A DNA stretch of 64,000 nucleotides. Source: Planococcus citri (Eukaryota; Arthropoda; Insecta; Hemiptera; Pseudococcidae). The notes beneath the pieces are model-generated. The model was not told the DNA's origin, did not search any database, and worked only from the letters and a program-made list of their open reading frames with translations. The translations under genes and the position numbers were made by a program. Where the stretch lies: NCBI RefSeq assembly GCF_950023065.1, contig NC_088677.1, positions 57,499,469 through 57,563,468 of the forward strand, read 5' to 3'. Positions within the stretch are counted from its first letter, which is position 1. Each line of letters begins with the position of its first letter. Positions 23,408-35,918 of the stretch are shown here, piece by piece.

Positions 23408-23785
23408 TCATAATAGGTTGTAAAAACGCATATAAAATAATTCTGGTGATGGCGAGCTAGAGATAGAATCAGGAAGCAGATTACGGAAAACTGAAACACA
23501 AAAATTTTGCAAGTGTTTCAACCATTTTACGAAAACTAGGTTTGTCATGGACTCTTTTTCAGTCATTTCAATGCAGCTTCCTGAAGGTAGATCGCTGTAC
23601 CATTCAGGTTTGATTATCTTCTCTTTGAAACAGCCGAAAATAGTAACGTTTTTTCCATGATCTTTTCCGCGATAATGAACTCTTTTTTTCACCTTCACCA
23701 GCTAACACAGATGGAGCTTTATGGAGGCATAGACGAATACCCTTCTCATTAACGTTGAAAATCGGTTCAGGTTTCTTTAACACGT
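23408..23785 (-). pseudogene. pogo/Tigger-like (DDE_1) transposase relic
   Basis: The main minus-strand frame includes RVHYRGKDHGKNVTIFGCF, KPEWYSDLPSGS and LVFVKWLKHLQNF. Just upstream, in another frame, lies PIFNVNEKGIRLCLHKAP. Pogo-group DDE_1 transposases have the order F-N-x-D-E-x-G, then G-x-x-x-V-T-x-x-G-C, then P-E-W ... F-x-x-W-L-x-H-F. Here the first catalytic Asp position reads Asn (FNVNEKG). A one-base shift separates the two parts, and the remaining catalytic core and DNA-binding domain are absent. A dead fragment, antisense to the host gene. Confidence 0.75.
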
Positions 23786-26700
23786 ACCGTTCATTCCTTA
23801 TTATCGGTATATTTACAGTGCCTAAGGTTACCTATGGTTACAAAAATATGTGCATCTGAGAAACTTCATCCAAAATCAACAATACCAGTGTATTCAAGTA
23901 TGTCGTATAAACATGAAATGTGATAACAATTAGGGTTTTTGCACCAGTTTTTTTTTCACAATCTAAAAATTGAACGAGCATATCATTTATTACCCCAAAT
24001 GTAAAGAATTATTCAGTCTAATGTCACTCTTATCAAGAGTCGCAGATAGGGTAAAATTTATGAGAATTAACTGTCGTAAATAAAGCAACTGCAAATAAAG
24101 CGTATATATTATCATCATCCTGTGTGTTGAAACGTTGTTTAGAGCTTCGAGAAAAAATACAGATGAGGACTGAAAGACGAAGAAATGTTGTGAAGTAGGT
24201 ACCTACATGTCATTGTAATTTTTCTTTTTTTGAATTTGCTATAGTTTTACGAAAATGCGTCTTCTATTGAATAATATTTGTCGAAAATTAGAGGGTATTA
24301 AGTTGAACGATTTTGAAATTGGTTCTCAAGGACGACTTTTAGAAAAAAGTTCATCATGAATCGCCTTTTTTTTCTGAGGAAGCTCCGAGTTGTGTTTTGA
24401 ACTCCTTTGATGCGCTTCGAGACAAAAACATTGATGAAAACAGCACAAGGTATCGTTTAATAATTGAGAATCTAGCCTGAGGAATGATCGGCTGGACCAA
24501 GTTCTCAAGTTTTTTCAGCATGGCTGCAGGGGTTTCCATATCTGCGACAGCATGTTTATACTCGTATGAGTCGCCAACTCTGGAAAGAATAAATGCGTTG
24601 ATCCAGGAAGAGACCTCTTTGCTTTTCTTTTTCGTAATCTTTTTTGGTACTTTTATTGTGCTATACATATGAATACATGCACAATGCACATACGTAGAAG
24701 AAAGGATTAAAGAAGGTATATGTAGATAGATATGCTCCATTCCTCTTATGCCTGTGTTGCACCTCCTCCCCCGCACCCACTTGGGTTGATTTTGCTGCGC
24801 TGTCATAACACAAAACCCTATATAGTGTCGGGTTGATTTCCTTCCGGTTTTCTTTTTGGTGTGCGAAACGCTATTATTCTGCCATGTGTGTTAATGTATT
24901 TAGGTAAAGCGTCGCGGCGGCGGTGGTGGTGGCTCCTGCCTGAGCCGACGTTTACCGCCGAAAATTTAACCCGCGTTTTAATGCGGTCTATATTATATAT
25001 ACGCGGATAAGAAGGCGGCGAAGCGCTGGCCGGATGTGGGTGATTTATGAGGGGTTGCTAGGCGCTTGAGAGCTGCGAATCTGTACCCAGTAGATATAGG
25101 TTACGAGTAGTATGGGGGTATACGCGTAACGACGCCTTCGACGTTCCTTCATCTCCTTCGTATGTGGTAGAAAGAGATATATAGGCTACTATGTGCGTAT
25201 CTCTATCTGTGTATACAAAGTACGGCGACGGTGGTATTATATGTACAGATAAAGAGGTCGTGGCCAATTCACAGGTGGCTGTTTAAAAGAAGGATACGTG
25301 CGGTGAAGCAGGGCAGATGAGATCGTCGTCTGTGTTTTTTTGCTGTCTCAAGATGAGTAGTTGTTATACTTACTGATTTATAAGCTGCTGTAAGTCTAAT
25401 ATGCAATAAATAAAGTGGGTAATACGCATTATGTGGCGTAATCGTATACGTTCGCTGATACTTAATTACTGTGCTATCTTTTCTTTGTAATTAATAACGT
25501 TTTATCAGCGTAAATAGCTATCTCGTGACTTGCGTGTCGAAATGATGCGACGCAAAGACTACGCGATTGTGTAATTTTGAGTTTTAACTTTGTAGTGCAT
25601 GAAATGATTCTGAATTTTTGAAATTACATATGACGTTCCGTTACCTACCCCTATTTCATATCCTTGAAGACAAAAACAAAATATTAACTGAAATCATGAA
25701 AGTCTGAACAAATTCACCCGCAGGAAAAGTCAAAAATGAACTAAACAAGAACATTTAAAATAAAATGAAATAAAATACTTACTTATGAAATTGATAAAAC
25801 GGAATAAAATTGGTTGATTCTAAAACCAACTTTCCTAATACCCTATATGAGTGGAATACATATTTGAAAAACACTATTCATTATTATGTACTTTCAATAT
25901 GCAGTGCTACAACCAGTGTGCCTCTTAGTGTGCGGAGCGCCAGACGAATTATTTAAGGATCGTTTACGTTTTTCTTTATCATCTGCACGAATTAAATTCA
26001 CAAATTATGAATTGAGTCAGTTTTTAATTGACTGCAAATATCCGACTCATTACTTAATTGTTTTACGTATGGTTGGCGAGGTCGGGTTATACAAAATTAT
26101 TAAAACTATCAATCAATTTCTTCATAATACTCGAATCAAGTTTGTCTGCAATACGATGATGTTTGGAAAAATGTCGTATTGGTTGTTTTACTGCATCCTG
26201 GCGGTAAAAGCAGAAATTCACTAAAAACAAAGTATTCAAAAATCACGACAGACCTCGCGAAATTTCTGAATTCAAAGCACATATTCAAAGATTACTTCTG
26301 TGAATTTATTATTTCAGCAATCACGCCTGATTCGTGCCTATCCACCGCCACTCGTCTAGTTCTTCGGTCAGATTTTAAAATTCATGTTTTTATGTTTAAT
26401 GTACGTACTCGTAGATGCAATGGTGCATCATACTTTCTCAATTTTGAAAGTATGTAATGCTATTTTCAATATGCTTACTTCGTTATTTTCCCCGCTGTAT
26501 GTGTTGATATTATTTTCTAAACAAATTGAAACAAATTTTATAAGCCGAGAACGATTTTATTTCACTCGTCTGTCACGTGGCTTGCCTCGCAATCTCGGTC
26601 ACGCAGTTATTGTTTTTCTCTCGAAAACGTGTACCTACACTTCACCTGCAGACTTTTTTTCCAAAAAAAAAAGATGTTCAAGAACACCTGTTGGGTACCT

Positions 26701-27267
26701 TGTTTGTGTTGTGAGCATAGCACAACAAGTGAAAAGTGTAACGACTCTGCCTTTTCCTCCTGCGATGGTATAGTTACCTTTTACGATATTTTTCACCTCT
26801 TCTTCGCCTTTCATTCTTTCATGCGTATTACGGGTAGAATCTTTTTCTTTGGGTATTGTTTTTTGTTTACCTTTGTCTCAACAGTGTCTTGATTGTCGTC
26901 ATCTTTTCCTTTCAGCGTACCTTATGATGTGAATACGAGTAAATGCGTGTGGTGGTGTGTGAAAACACGTGTAATGTAGATGAGGTTTGAGGTAATAGAT
27001 TGGAAAATGATGTAGGTATGTATGTGTTTGAAGTTTTGTTGTTGGTTGTAAAACGTGATCTTTAAAATGGGTCCGGTCCACACCACACGGCCATGCATGT
27101 TGGACAACATTGGTTTGACAACTATTTGTAAAAATGGTAAAAAAAATACATACGAACACATGGTTAAAAAAAAAAAAAACAAAAAACGCTGTCGGCTACA
27201 ATCGTGGAAAGTGCAACAAACTGAAACTGATATCAAAGTATAATCAATTAAAGGTCAAATATTTTTT
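23786..27267. other. non-coding, nothing firmly recognised
   Basis: CG-rich patch at 24905-25050. Overlapping frames at 24326-24806 (minus) and 25886-26892 (plus) have no recognised domain or convincing splice sites. The plus-strand frame at 25886-26224 (112 codons) is the longest and may be a degraded coding remnant. Confidence 0.4.
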
Positions 27268-27471
27268 TCAAGTAATTATTTTTGATACTAACTTTCTTTT
27301 TTGCGATGCCCTCCTTTGTGAGCTTTGTTGTACAGGGGGACGATTTTGTGTCACTGGACGAGGCTGGGTTTGTGGGGCAGCAGACTGCATTTGCGGTGCA
27401 GAGGGCGGTGGTGGCAGCTGCCACATCCTTCTAAAATTATCGATAGCCCCCTGCACTATAGCAGTATGATC
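27268..27471 (-). CDS. exon-like frame, Pro/Gln-rich C-terminal peptide
   Basis: After a possible acceptor (TGTTTCAACTTATTAG) the minus-strand frame starts EKRRNDHTAIVQGAIDNF, continues RRMWQLPPPPSAPQ into a Pro/Gln-rich part, and ends in a basic tail before a stop. It lies just downstream of the MADF-gene exons at 27554-28283 on the same strand. It may be an alternative last exon of that gene or part of a second copy. Unidentified. Confidence 0.35.
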   Translation of the reverse strand, partial: DHTAIVQGAIDNFRRMWQLPPPPSAPQMQSAAPQTQPRPVTQNRPPVQQSSQRRASQKRKLVSKIIT

Positions 27472-27553
27472 ATTTCTCCGTTTTTCGGCTAATAAGTTGA
27501 AACAATAAAATTTCTTTTCAATTTATTGAGCTTCTGAACATTTTTACAGTTTG

Positions 27554-27676
27554 TTAAATTTTCAAGGTTAGCCATGAATTAGGCCTAGCTGGCGTTGGGG
27601 CAGCTTGAGAGGATGTTCCAGACCCACTTTGAGAATTGTTCTGCACAGCTGTCTCTCTCACTGCTTCAATTTCAAC
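27554..27676 (-). CDS. terminal exon of MADF-type gene (exon B)
   Basis: Acceptor CATTATATTTTCAG, then a 40-codon frame from VEIEAVRETAVQ through SGSGTSSQAAPTPA to TAA; an AATAAA motif follows on the minus strand near 27520. Entry phase is 0, matching the exit phase of the exon at 27756-27860. The end resembles the terminal exon at 51845-51976 (V-N-M-N-A-V ... GGTSQAAQP), implying paralogous genes. Confidence 0.5.
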   Translation of the reverse strand, partial: VEIEAVRETAVQNNSQSGSGTSSQAAPTPARPNSWLTLKI

Positions 27677-27755
27677 CTGAAAATATAATGAATACACTGA
27701 AATGACTAAATACGTATACATTTATTAATGGTACAATTTTTTGGCAATCACTTAC

Positions 27756-27860
27756 TTGCTCCATGAGATGTTTTGGCCGCTTGAGTATGTGTTTCGATAG
27801 TCTGAAACCCGCTTCGAGAATTGTTATATCCCAATCTCTCACTCGGGTTTCAATATCAAC
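27756..27860 (-). CDS. internal exon of MADF-type gene (exon A)
   Basis: Exactly 35 codons (phase 0 in and out) between acceptor CATTATATTTTCAG and donor CAA|GTAAGTGATTGCC. It starts VDIETRVRDWDIT and ends KRPKHLMEQ. The flanking introns (27861-27934 and 27677-27755) are recognisably homologous at both ends, and exon B opens with the similar VEIEA. An exon-intron unit has therefore been duplicated in tandem. Confidence 0.5.
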
Positions 27861-27936
27861 CTGAAAATATAATGAATTAATAGCACTGATATGATTAAAT
27901 ACACAATAGTATCATTTTTTGGCAGTCACTTACTGG

Positions 27937-28283
27937 TCCTCGTATGTTTGAACACTACTACGGGGCTCCTCTTGCTCGCGTACTAATTCGAGCGCAGTGA
28001 AGTAAAATAACGTAGGTAGTAGGTACATACACTTCCCCATGTGCTCCAGAGACCTTTGATTGTTTAATTTTTTTGTCTTCTCTTTTCCAGGCCGATCTCA
28101 ACGCATTAATTTTTTGTTTGCGTCATCAATGGTCGGTTGAGTATTTTTTGACCGATTTTCAAGCAGTAACTTGAATGCGGCGGATTGTTTATTCCGGTCA
28201 TAATAATCGGCGCTCTTGATCTTCCATAAACATGGATGCGCCTTATAGATTTCAATGAATTCGAGCACAGAATTTTTCCGTCA
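27937..28283 (-). pseudogene. MADF-domain coding segment with frameshifts
   Basis: The minus strand begins VLEFIEIYKAHPCLWKIK, then DYYDRNKQSAAFKLLLE. The next frame continues NALRSAWKREDKKIKQSK, and a third frame ends ELVREQEEPRSS. MADF domains (Adf-1-like DNA-binding, SANT-related) show F-I-x-x-Y-x-x-x-P-x-L-W, D-Y-x-x-R-x-x-x-x-A and L-R-x-x-W/F-x-x-E in this order. Two shifts (near 28105 and near 28020) and a damaged donor (CCAGTAAGTG, apparently one G short) argue for a pseudogene, unless they are sequencing errors. Probably the 5' coding part of the gene whose later exons are 27756-27860 and 27554-27676. Confidence 0.7.
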
Positions 28284-28689
28284 TTTTTAAAATCGAAAAG
28301 CAATAATTAAAAAAACTATTTAATTACTTGTATTAGATTTAAAATTTAATTAATCAATTAAGAATTTATAAAATTTACTCTAGATCCAAAGACAATAATG
28401 AAATATTAAAGTAAAAAATTAGAATAAAGAAAAATTAATAGTACAAAAATATGAAAAAACTCACCAGCAAGCTATTTTGTTAGGTATAAAAATTAGAAAT
28501 TCGCAAATTCTTTATTTAAAAAAAAAAAAAAAAAACGAAATTGGATTTAAAAATTCAATTTCTGATTGAAAAAAAAATGAGAGAACCACAGTATAGTAAC
28601 ATAGTCAGTGAAAAAAAAATATTACAAACGAAAAAAGAATAAATGAACCACCTCAATTCTAAGTACCTACTTATCTATGCATATGTTTA

Positions 28690-28974
28690 CCTAGTTCGGA
28701 AATTGAATAATGTTTTCCATCACCAGCTAGAATTATAAGCCCCATCAGCCCCAATAAACTATACTTACAAAGCTCTTGTAATTTATCCTCTGATCTCAAG
28801 CACGAATGTTTTATGTCAAGCAGAACCTGGTAGCTGGGGGAATCACTTGAAAAATTTGAACGTGTACGTGGAGATCCTGAAGTGCTTGGTGTGATAGGTG
28901 CGAAGGAATCGTTGAGATCCTCGTAATATTCTCTATAAATTGAAGGCGTTCGTGATCTAGATCTAGATCTTACC
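28690..28974 (-). CDS. exon-like frame with RS-repeat and Ser-rich peptide
   Basis: On the minus strand an acceptor-like CCCTCTTGGTTTAG precedes a frame starting VRSRSRSRTPSIYREYYE and continuing through a Ser/Pro-rich part to LLDIKHSCLRSEDKL. A strong donor GTAAGTATA follows at about 28770, though the frame stays open to about 28690. It may be an exon of the same minus-strand gene as 29397-29560, but the phases do not join directly. Unidentified. Confidence 0.35.
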
Positions 28975-29396
28975 CTAAACCAAGAGGGAGAAGCCGCCAG
29001 GCCAGTTCAAAGAATATCGCCACATTGGTCATCATAATATGAAAAATCAATAATTTAATGAATTTTGGGGTACAAATGCAGAAACCGGTTGGTCAAAAAG
29101 GCCGACATGATCAAATGCATCATGTTTGCAATAATTGCCAAAAAAAGAGAATAATCAACATAAATTAAGCTAAAAGATTCCCTTATGAAAAAGTTTGATA
29201 AAGGAAATTTTTAAATGCAGTTTTTAAAAAGGAAAGTTGGCTTTAGGCTTGCAGAAAGCTGATGAAGGTGAGATTTTCAGCATTTTTCATCGTGTTGATC
29301 AGATCGAAATAGATCAGACTCGTGGTGATGGGGAAAAGGACGTAAATATAATTTTCAATAGCAAATGTTTTTTTTACAATGAAAATAGTACTTAAC
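28975..29396. other. intron-like sequence, nothing recognised
   Basis: Separates the two minus-strand exon-like frames; no domain or repeat seen. Confidence 0.4.
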
Positions 29397-29560
29397 CTCA
29401 AATTCATTTTCAAAGAAATTCACAAATGTTTCATGCACGTCAGGCCAGTTATCAATATCGATATTGTTAAACATTTTCAAAATTATTTTTCTTGTTTCGT
29501 CATTGATGGAATTTTTTAAACATTCTCCAACAATGTAAAAGAAGCCATTTTCTTGAATTC
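29397..29560 (-). CDS. internal exon-like frame, unidentified
   Basis: Acceptor ATTTTTGTTATAG, then 164 nt (two bases plus 54 codons) including NGFFYIVGECLKNSINDE and DNWPDVHETFVNFF, ending GAG before a GTTAAGT donor. Codon content looks like real protein: aromatic residues spaced with charged ones. No family recognised. Antisense to the putative host gene. Confidence 0.45.
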
Positions 29561-32500
29561 CTATAACAAAAATGATTCGATTATTTGTACATTATAAAAT
29601 TGTGTGTCAGGGAATAGTCCCTACCAAATTTTACAAATGTGATGAAGCTTCGATTTTACTAAATTCAATGAAAGCAAAAAACAACGAACTACATGCGTTT
29701 ACTCGGTGTACTGTACAATGTACGTGCAGTATAATCATCTATCATTCTAGATCTGAACATGTAATCAGCATTCGGTAATTCCAAACTAATAAATCTCGAG
29801 AAAAGATTTACACCGAGCTAGTATAATCACTCCGTGTTACTCCTCCGAAGTGAAAGTACTCATCTTTCGAGTATGTGTGCCACATAGGTACTTATCCGCG
29901 ATAAAAATGAAAATAAAAAAACAAAACATTCGAAACAACACCTATTTAACAACGCAGTCGTTGCATAATTTAATCGAAGATGCTCCAGCGCCACCTCTGC
30001 ACTTTTGACGACGAAACGACAACCAGAACCAGGAGAGAGAGAGAGCTCGAATAACGGTATATCGCGAAAAATACGTGTACCTAGACCTACGCCTTACGTA
30101 CTTGCTGCACACGGTGATATTTATTTATTCATTCGTTCGCTCATTCATCCATTCATTCATTGGCCTATTGAATGGTATCTTTATTATTTTACGTGCAACG
30201 ATATCCGGTTTGGGAAATCCCACTAGCCGAGATTTGAAAAAAATCTGCGGTATGCTCACATGCAACTGTGGGACAATTTTTCATTTTTCATATTCTTAGT
30301 TTTACGTATGATATTAATGTTCAAAGTTTTCGAGTAATAGGTGCATGTCTGATCTAGCCTTTTGTAAAACGAAAAAGAAAACATGATTTTACTTTTTAAA
30401 ATTTTGAAATAGTCAATTTTCTTTTTGAAGAAATATAATTTGCAGAACATCTAAAATTGTTGACCAAAAAAACTCGAAATTGGAGAAATTGCTGTAATGT
30501 GCTGTTAAACTGTCATAATGAACTAAATGTTCAAAAATATACGCTTGTAATGTGAAAAATATGCAAAACATGCTTTTATTCTCGAAATATGGTAAAATAC
30601 ACGATAATGTATGGGGCTAATTTCACTCGGAATTTTATGAATCGCGTAGAAAACCTTGGTATAGAAACCGCAAGTCACACACAGAAACATGTGGGCCTAT
30701 TATGCATTGTATAAATCTGCTCTTTAATTACTATAAAATTGAAAAATTTCAATTTTTTAAAGTCTAATTACAATGAGTTATATACGCAGTTGACCATGCA
30801 GTTCACGTCAACTATGTCACAGTTTTAGTTGACGGTCACGAAATTACAGCAAATATCATTCAAGAAGTATACACAAAAATTACCAACTCGAGCTGTTTTA
30901 CAATCATCCTTGCTTGGTACATGGGATAAAAAAAAGAAATTTTTGCTGTTTCAACATTTTGAAAAAAAAAAAAAAAACATACGAACACATGCATACAATA
31001 TTTACAAACACAAATACCTACAATATTATTTCCCTACTTGGTGACTTCTGTTGGTTCGCTTTCGTTTCTTATTGGTATTTTTAGAGCCCCTCCTCATCCT
31101 CAGAAGATCTTCAATTCATACGAGAAATACATAGAAAAATCGGAGAAGAATTTCACATTTAAAAAAAAAGAGAAAATGTATAGTTACTCTGACTCGAATA
31201 TTCTCAATGACGATTATACATAATATTTCTAACCATCTCAGAAGGTCATCAAGAAAATTGTAGCCTTAGCTGTTTAAATATGTTTTTCTCGTCTGTCTTT
31301 CTCTCTCTGGTACTCTCACAGGTCCCAAAACAGCCTAAAAGTTTACTCACTATTCGGTTACCTCTCGCGTCTGTCCCTGTGTTATTCGTCGTACTCGCCG
31401 CGCGCGAATTATTCGCAACACATTTTAGCCTTAAGTACATAACCATCTTGGCGAAAGGATGGTAATTTTCGGGGGAGGAGACGGCGGTGGAGGTAAAAAT
31501 AGGGTAAGAAGACAACAGCGAATAATCGGATTATTTTAATATCGAGCGATTATAAACAGCTTACAAAACTTATCGTCATCGCGAGGTATTATCTCGCCAG
31601 CATCTTTTTACTCGTAGTAGCCGGATTGGCTACAATAGGCCTTTAGTAATTTCTATAAACTTCGCTAAGTTTTGAGTGCGGAATTTTTTTTCTTTTCTGT
31701 GGCCTCGCTGGCGGATTTCTTTTTCGACTTACCTGCTTGCCTTATTACAGAAAACGACCGCGCAGATTTGATTAATTATTAAAAAATAATTTCCCTAAAT
31801 CCGGAGGCATGGCGGCGATGTTCGTTTTAATGCGGCCGCAGCCGAATATGCTCGAGTCAGTCGTAAGTACAAACAACTCGCGAACGTTTTATTCAATATT
31901 TAACAAACTCTTGAAATGTTCTCGCCTGTACTGGCATTTGCCTTTGAATACCGTTGGTAATGCCGATGTTATGTACGTGATGTGCTATATGGTAACGAGA
32001 CTTGTACAACCGCCTTTTAAAACCCTTGGCTTGTCTCCTCTCTCTACCTCTATTTCTTGCTCGATCATTTAACGTGAAAAGGTAAAATCTAATAGGAAAT
32101 TATGAGCTGCTGTTGTAAAGGCTCGATTTTTTCCCCCAGTTTAGTTCTCGATTCTGTTGTAAGGCTCGTGAAGGCGAGGGAGGGTTTGCTGCCGTTCTGT
32201 GTACCTACATATAAGATGATGTCGAGTGGATTGAAATTAATTCTCGTTGTGAAGGAGTGAAATGCTGCTTGGTTTATTGATGCGATCGCTAGAGCGATTC
32301 TTTCGACGTAATCTGAATTTAAGAGGTTTCGGCGAAATTCTTTTCTTGTTTGGTTTTATGTAGTTCACCTGTTCGGTTTTGTTGGGCTCGTGCATGATGG
32401 ATGCCTAGAGAAACCTGTATGGAGGTTTTTTAAAATACAAATTTGCATAATCTGTTCTTCCTAATTGAGCCAGGCAATTTTGAGAATAATTTCAATTATA

Positions 32501-35180
32501 AGCGTATTATCGCTGCGAATATGAATGCTTTATGTTCTCATTCATAGATTGAGGGAATATCATACTAGAAAGAAAAACAAAAGGGTAAAAACAAACCAAC
32601 ATTATTTTTAAGATATCAGATAAGGCAAAAGAGCAAAAGTCTGTAAACGTTGTACACAAATTACTCGCGATGATAAAATTTTTCACTGGTGGCTCTGCTC
32701 TGGCAAAATTATTCGAGTGAACAAAGGCATGAAGGCACCAGGCAGTCATCATCGAAAAGATACTACGAGTCTCTTGTTTCCCTCTTCGTGCTACCCTTAG
32801 AGAAAAAAACACGCAAAAAAGAATGAGACAATTTACGAATTAAGTCAAACAATGAGCGTGAAAAAGACAGAGAGACGGAAAAATGAATGAATACGAAAAC
32901 AGTAAAAGATTTAATTAAATTCGTTATCGTTGCCGGTATCGTCGCGACGTGACGTGAGAAAGCGAGACATTGGCCCCGAAGAAAAGGGAAAATTCCGCTG
33001 CTGGATGAGCTCTAGAATAGGGTGCGTTGTGGCGGAATTTTACGTAGCGGTCGAGTTTATTATTCTTAATTTATTTTCATAGCGGACCGTATTAATATTG
33101 TCGTTTTGAATAGGCAATTATAGACGAATACGCGGGGAGGTTTTTTCTTTAGGGATTTTCCGCTCCCTGTACGTCGCGTATTTACTTGCGCGTTGATGAA
33201 ATGGTCGTGTAAGTTGACGCACAGTGTTAGCCCTTGAGATGAAAAGAGAGACTCAGGAACAAAAGCGTGTAAGAGAAAGGACGAACTGAATATAAAAAGT
33301 TGTTGAAATTTCAATTGAATTAGGAATGAGTGGGCGAATAGTTATTATTGGGAGGAGAGGGAAGGGGTTTGTAAAACGAATGCCGATGCGGCGACGACAT
33401 CAACGCTGCTGTTTCTCTGCCCAAGAACGAGGAAAACATACACATAACGTGTAGAAGAGTACGACAGAGCTTGTGATGGGATGAGATGGGAAGGGAAAAG
33501 TTGAACTTTAATTGGAACTGACATTCGGTTTGCGCGAGCCTTCAACAATGAAATAATTTTTTCCGCGCTCCGGCTGCGACCGTCGCCGCAGTCGCCGCTC
33601 TTAACCTCTTTTCTATGTTTACATTGATCCGAGTTAAATTACTTTTGATGGAAACTTTCGATTTTGAACGCTTCAGTGGCTCTGCTCTGCTCTGTTCTAC
33701 TGTACTGTGCTGTGGACTTGTACAAGTATCAGCTAGGGCGAGTGAGTGAAAATAGCCTACACGTGCTTTGGGTATCTCGCGTCTCCTCCTCTATTCCATA
33801 CCGATCCCAGTCGCGCAAAAATTGTGTGATGGATGTTTCGCAAATCCCATCGCGCTTTCGAGTGGCTTTTTTCATCTCAGCTCGACGCTTTTTGGAGGTG
33901 CGGCTAACGTTGTACGTCCCTGCCTAGTTGCTGGCGGTTCTCTGTCCAATCTCGTTGACGTCGAATAACAATGGATGACGATTCTGCGGCGATGAAGGTG
34001 CCTGGTTCTTTTCCCTTTTTTTTTTTTTTTTTTTCAACGATATAATTCGTATTTTCAGCCAATTCCCTACTACTCAATGTTTTCCCACTTGTGAAACTTT
34101 TCGGTTTTGGATTCAGCTTTGGTTGCCTCTCAGAAAGGTACCTACCTCTCGAAAGCTCTCGAATTTCGAATGTCGGCGCGTGTTCTACTAGTTGATGCGT
34201 CATGTCAAGCGATACTAATTGCCGAAGGTAAATTGACTCTTGAGATAGCAGACTGACAGGTGCAGTAGTAGAGAGGTTTAATATTGAAAACGAATGCTCA
34301 ATTATCGAATGCAAACACTCGTCAGTCCTTTGAAGCAAAATGGTGGATAGTGTTGTGGAAGAAAAGGCTAAAAAAGAAGGTCGAGTAGAATTCTTGTATT
34401 CTTCCTAGGGAGAAAGTTCGAACATGATTAAAACCTTTGAACTGTATCATGTCACAATTTTACGCCAATGGTATCACTGACTTTTCTTTGTTGAGTTTTT
34501 GTAAATGTGTTTTACTCTTAAAAAAAAAACAAAAAAAAAAACGTCACGCATTTACTTATGTAAAAAAATTTATTGTAATAAAAAAAAAACAAAAAATAAA
34601 ATGTTTGAAAAAACTGACAAAAATTTCATTCAAAAAGCCTTTTTTGAATATTATTGCTTCTTTGGCGCAAAGGAATTCTTCGCCACCTCGGAGCCCAAGG
34701 CGTTTTGGGCAGAACAGGGGTAGATGTGACAAAGGAAATCCTTTAAAAAACAAACAAAAAAAAACAAGAAAATTAATCATTTAAAAAAAAAATTAAACAG
34801 GGAGATCGCAAAAATTGAAAAAAAAAATCAACTAACCCTCCAAAATTTCTGCTCAAATTATTTAAGCGAATGGATATCTCCTGGACCCGGCATTGGATTT
34901 GACTGGCGCGAGATCGATATACCAGCGCCAAAAGCGCCACAATTACCACAAAAATAATGCTAATTTCAGACAACATTTTTTTTGACAAAAACTACAAAAA
35001 GTTGAAGAAAAAAACAAACCAACGAAAAGAGCAAAAGAGCAACAAACAACACGAAGAATGGAGAATATTTCTATACTGATTTTGTTAGAAATAATATCTT
35101 GTAATCTTGAGTTCTGTGTAGAAAGAATTTTAAAGGGTGTGGTTTATTTTACCCCTATTACCTTGGTGAAGTAGCTAGAA
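29561..35180. other. non-coding, microsatellite and GC-rich patches
   Basis: No supported gene. An imperfect (ATTC)n tract lies at about 30121-30162. GC-rich clusters lie near 31380-31410 and 33565-33600 (for example CGACCGTCGCCGCAGTCGCC) and could be regulatory. Long T/A runs occur at 34018-34034 and 34523-34540. Frames at 33664-34338 and 34437-34784 are low-complexity or overlap each other. Confidence 0.4.
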
Positions 35181-35660
35181 TTTTGTGTTTTTAGCCATGG
35201 GTAAAGCACAATGAATACCCTCCCCCATTATGATTTTTACAAGAATTTCTAATAAGATCACTGTAAGAATACAGATAGTCATCCGCATTCAACACAATTA
35301 CATTGTTATCAAATATGCTCTTCACATATAAACCTTTTTCATATCCTCAGACATACATATATTAAGGGATTGCTATGGTGCCAGAAATCTTTAATACAGG
35401 TGAATAGATCGTTGTAATCAACATTTCCAGCATTCCAATCTATACCATTATAATATTTTGTACCTAAGGATGCTTCTTGCTGGAGGAAAGGTGACAAAGT
35501 AGAGAATGGCTGTGTAGGTTTAAAAATCATTTGCTAAATTTATTTCATACAAATTATCTGAAATCACCAAAAACAAAACACAAATATCAAATGAAGGAGT
35601 AGATCCCATTTGAAGTAGATAATCAGTGAAATACTCACCACCTATATTATTCAAGGAGCG

Positions 35661-35918
35661 TACACGGAAAAAAAAATTATGGATAATTTTTACTATTTCA
35701 TACAGTAACCGGATCCCATTCAAAAATATTGCAATTTTTACTATGAGATTAGTAAATTTTACTATGAGATTAGTTAATTTTACTATGAGAGTAATAAATT
35801 TTACCTAATTCTATAGTAAAATGTATTTTTTGGCTGAGTAAAAATCACTATTATTTTTGGATTGGATCCGGTTACTGTACTGAAATAGTAATTTTTATTG
35901 TTTTTTTTTTTCAGTGTA
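35661..35918. mobile_element. 258-bp MITE with CACTGAAAAA-type termini
   Basis: Left end TACACGGAAAAAAAAATTAT; right end the approximate reverse complement (…TTTTTTTTTCAGTGTA). Inverted arms include the shared GTAACCGGATCC block at 35706 and 35864. TA occurs at both outer edges and could be a TA target site. It interrupts a minus-strand coding relic. The interior carries three 21-bp tandem units. Confidence 0.7.
35736..35798. repeat. three 21-bp tandem units inside the MITE
   Basis: TTTTACTATGAGATTAGTAAA and two close variants, head to tail, followed by a partial fourth. The apparent repeated peptide FTMRLVN is a by-product. Confidence 0.8.

Noticed and set aside
26899..27243. Overlapping frames on both strands around a poly-A/T tract
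   Set aside because: Composition driven by the A/T runs; no homology or splice sites.
33664..34338. Overlapping frames of 87-144 codons on both strands
   Set aside because: Low-complexity content, poly-Lys run from a T tract, no recognisable domain.
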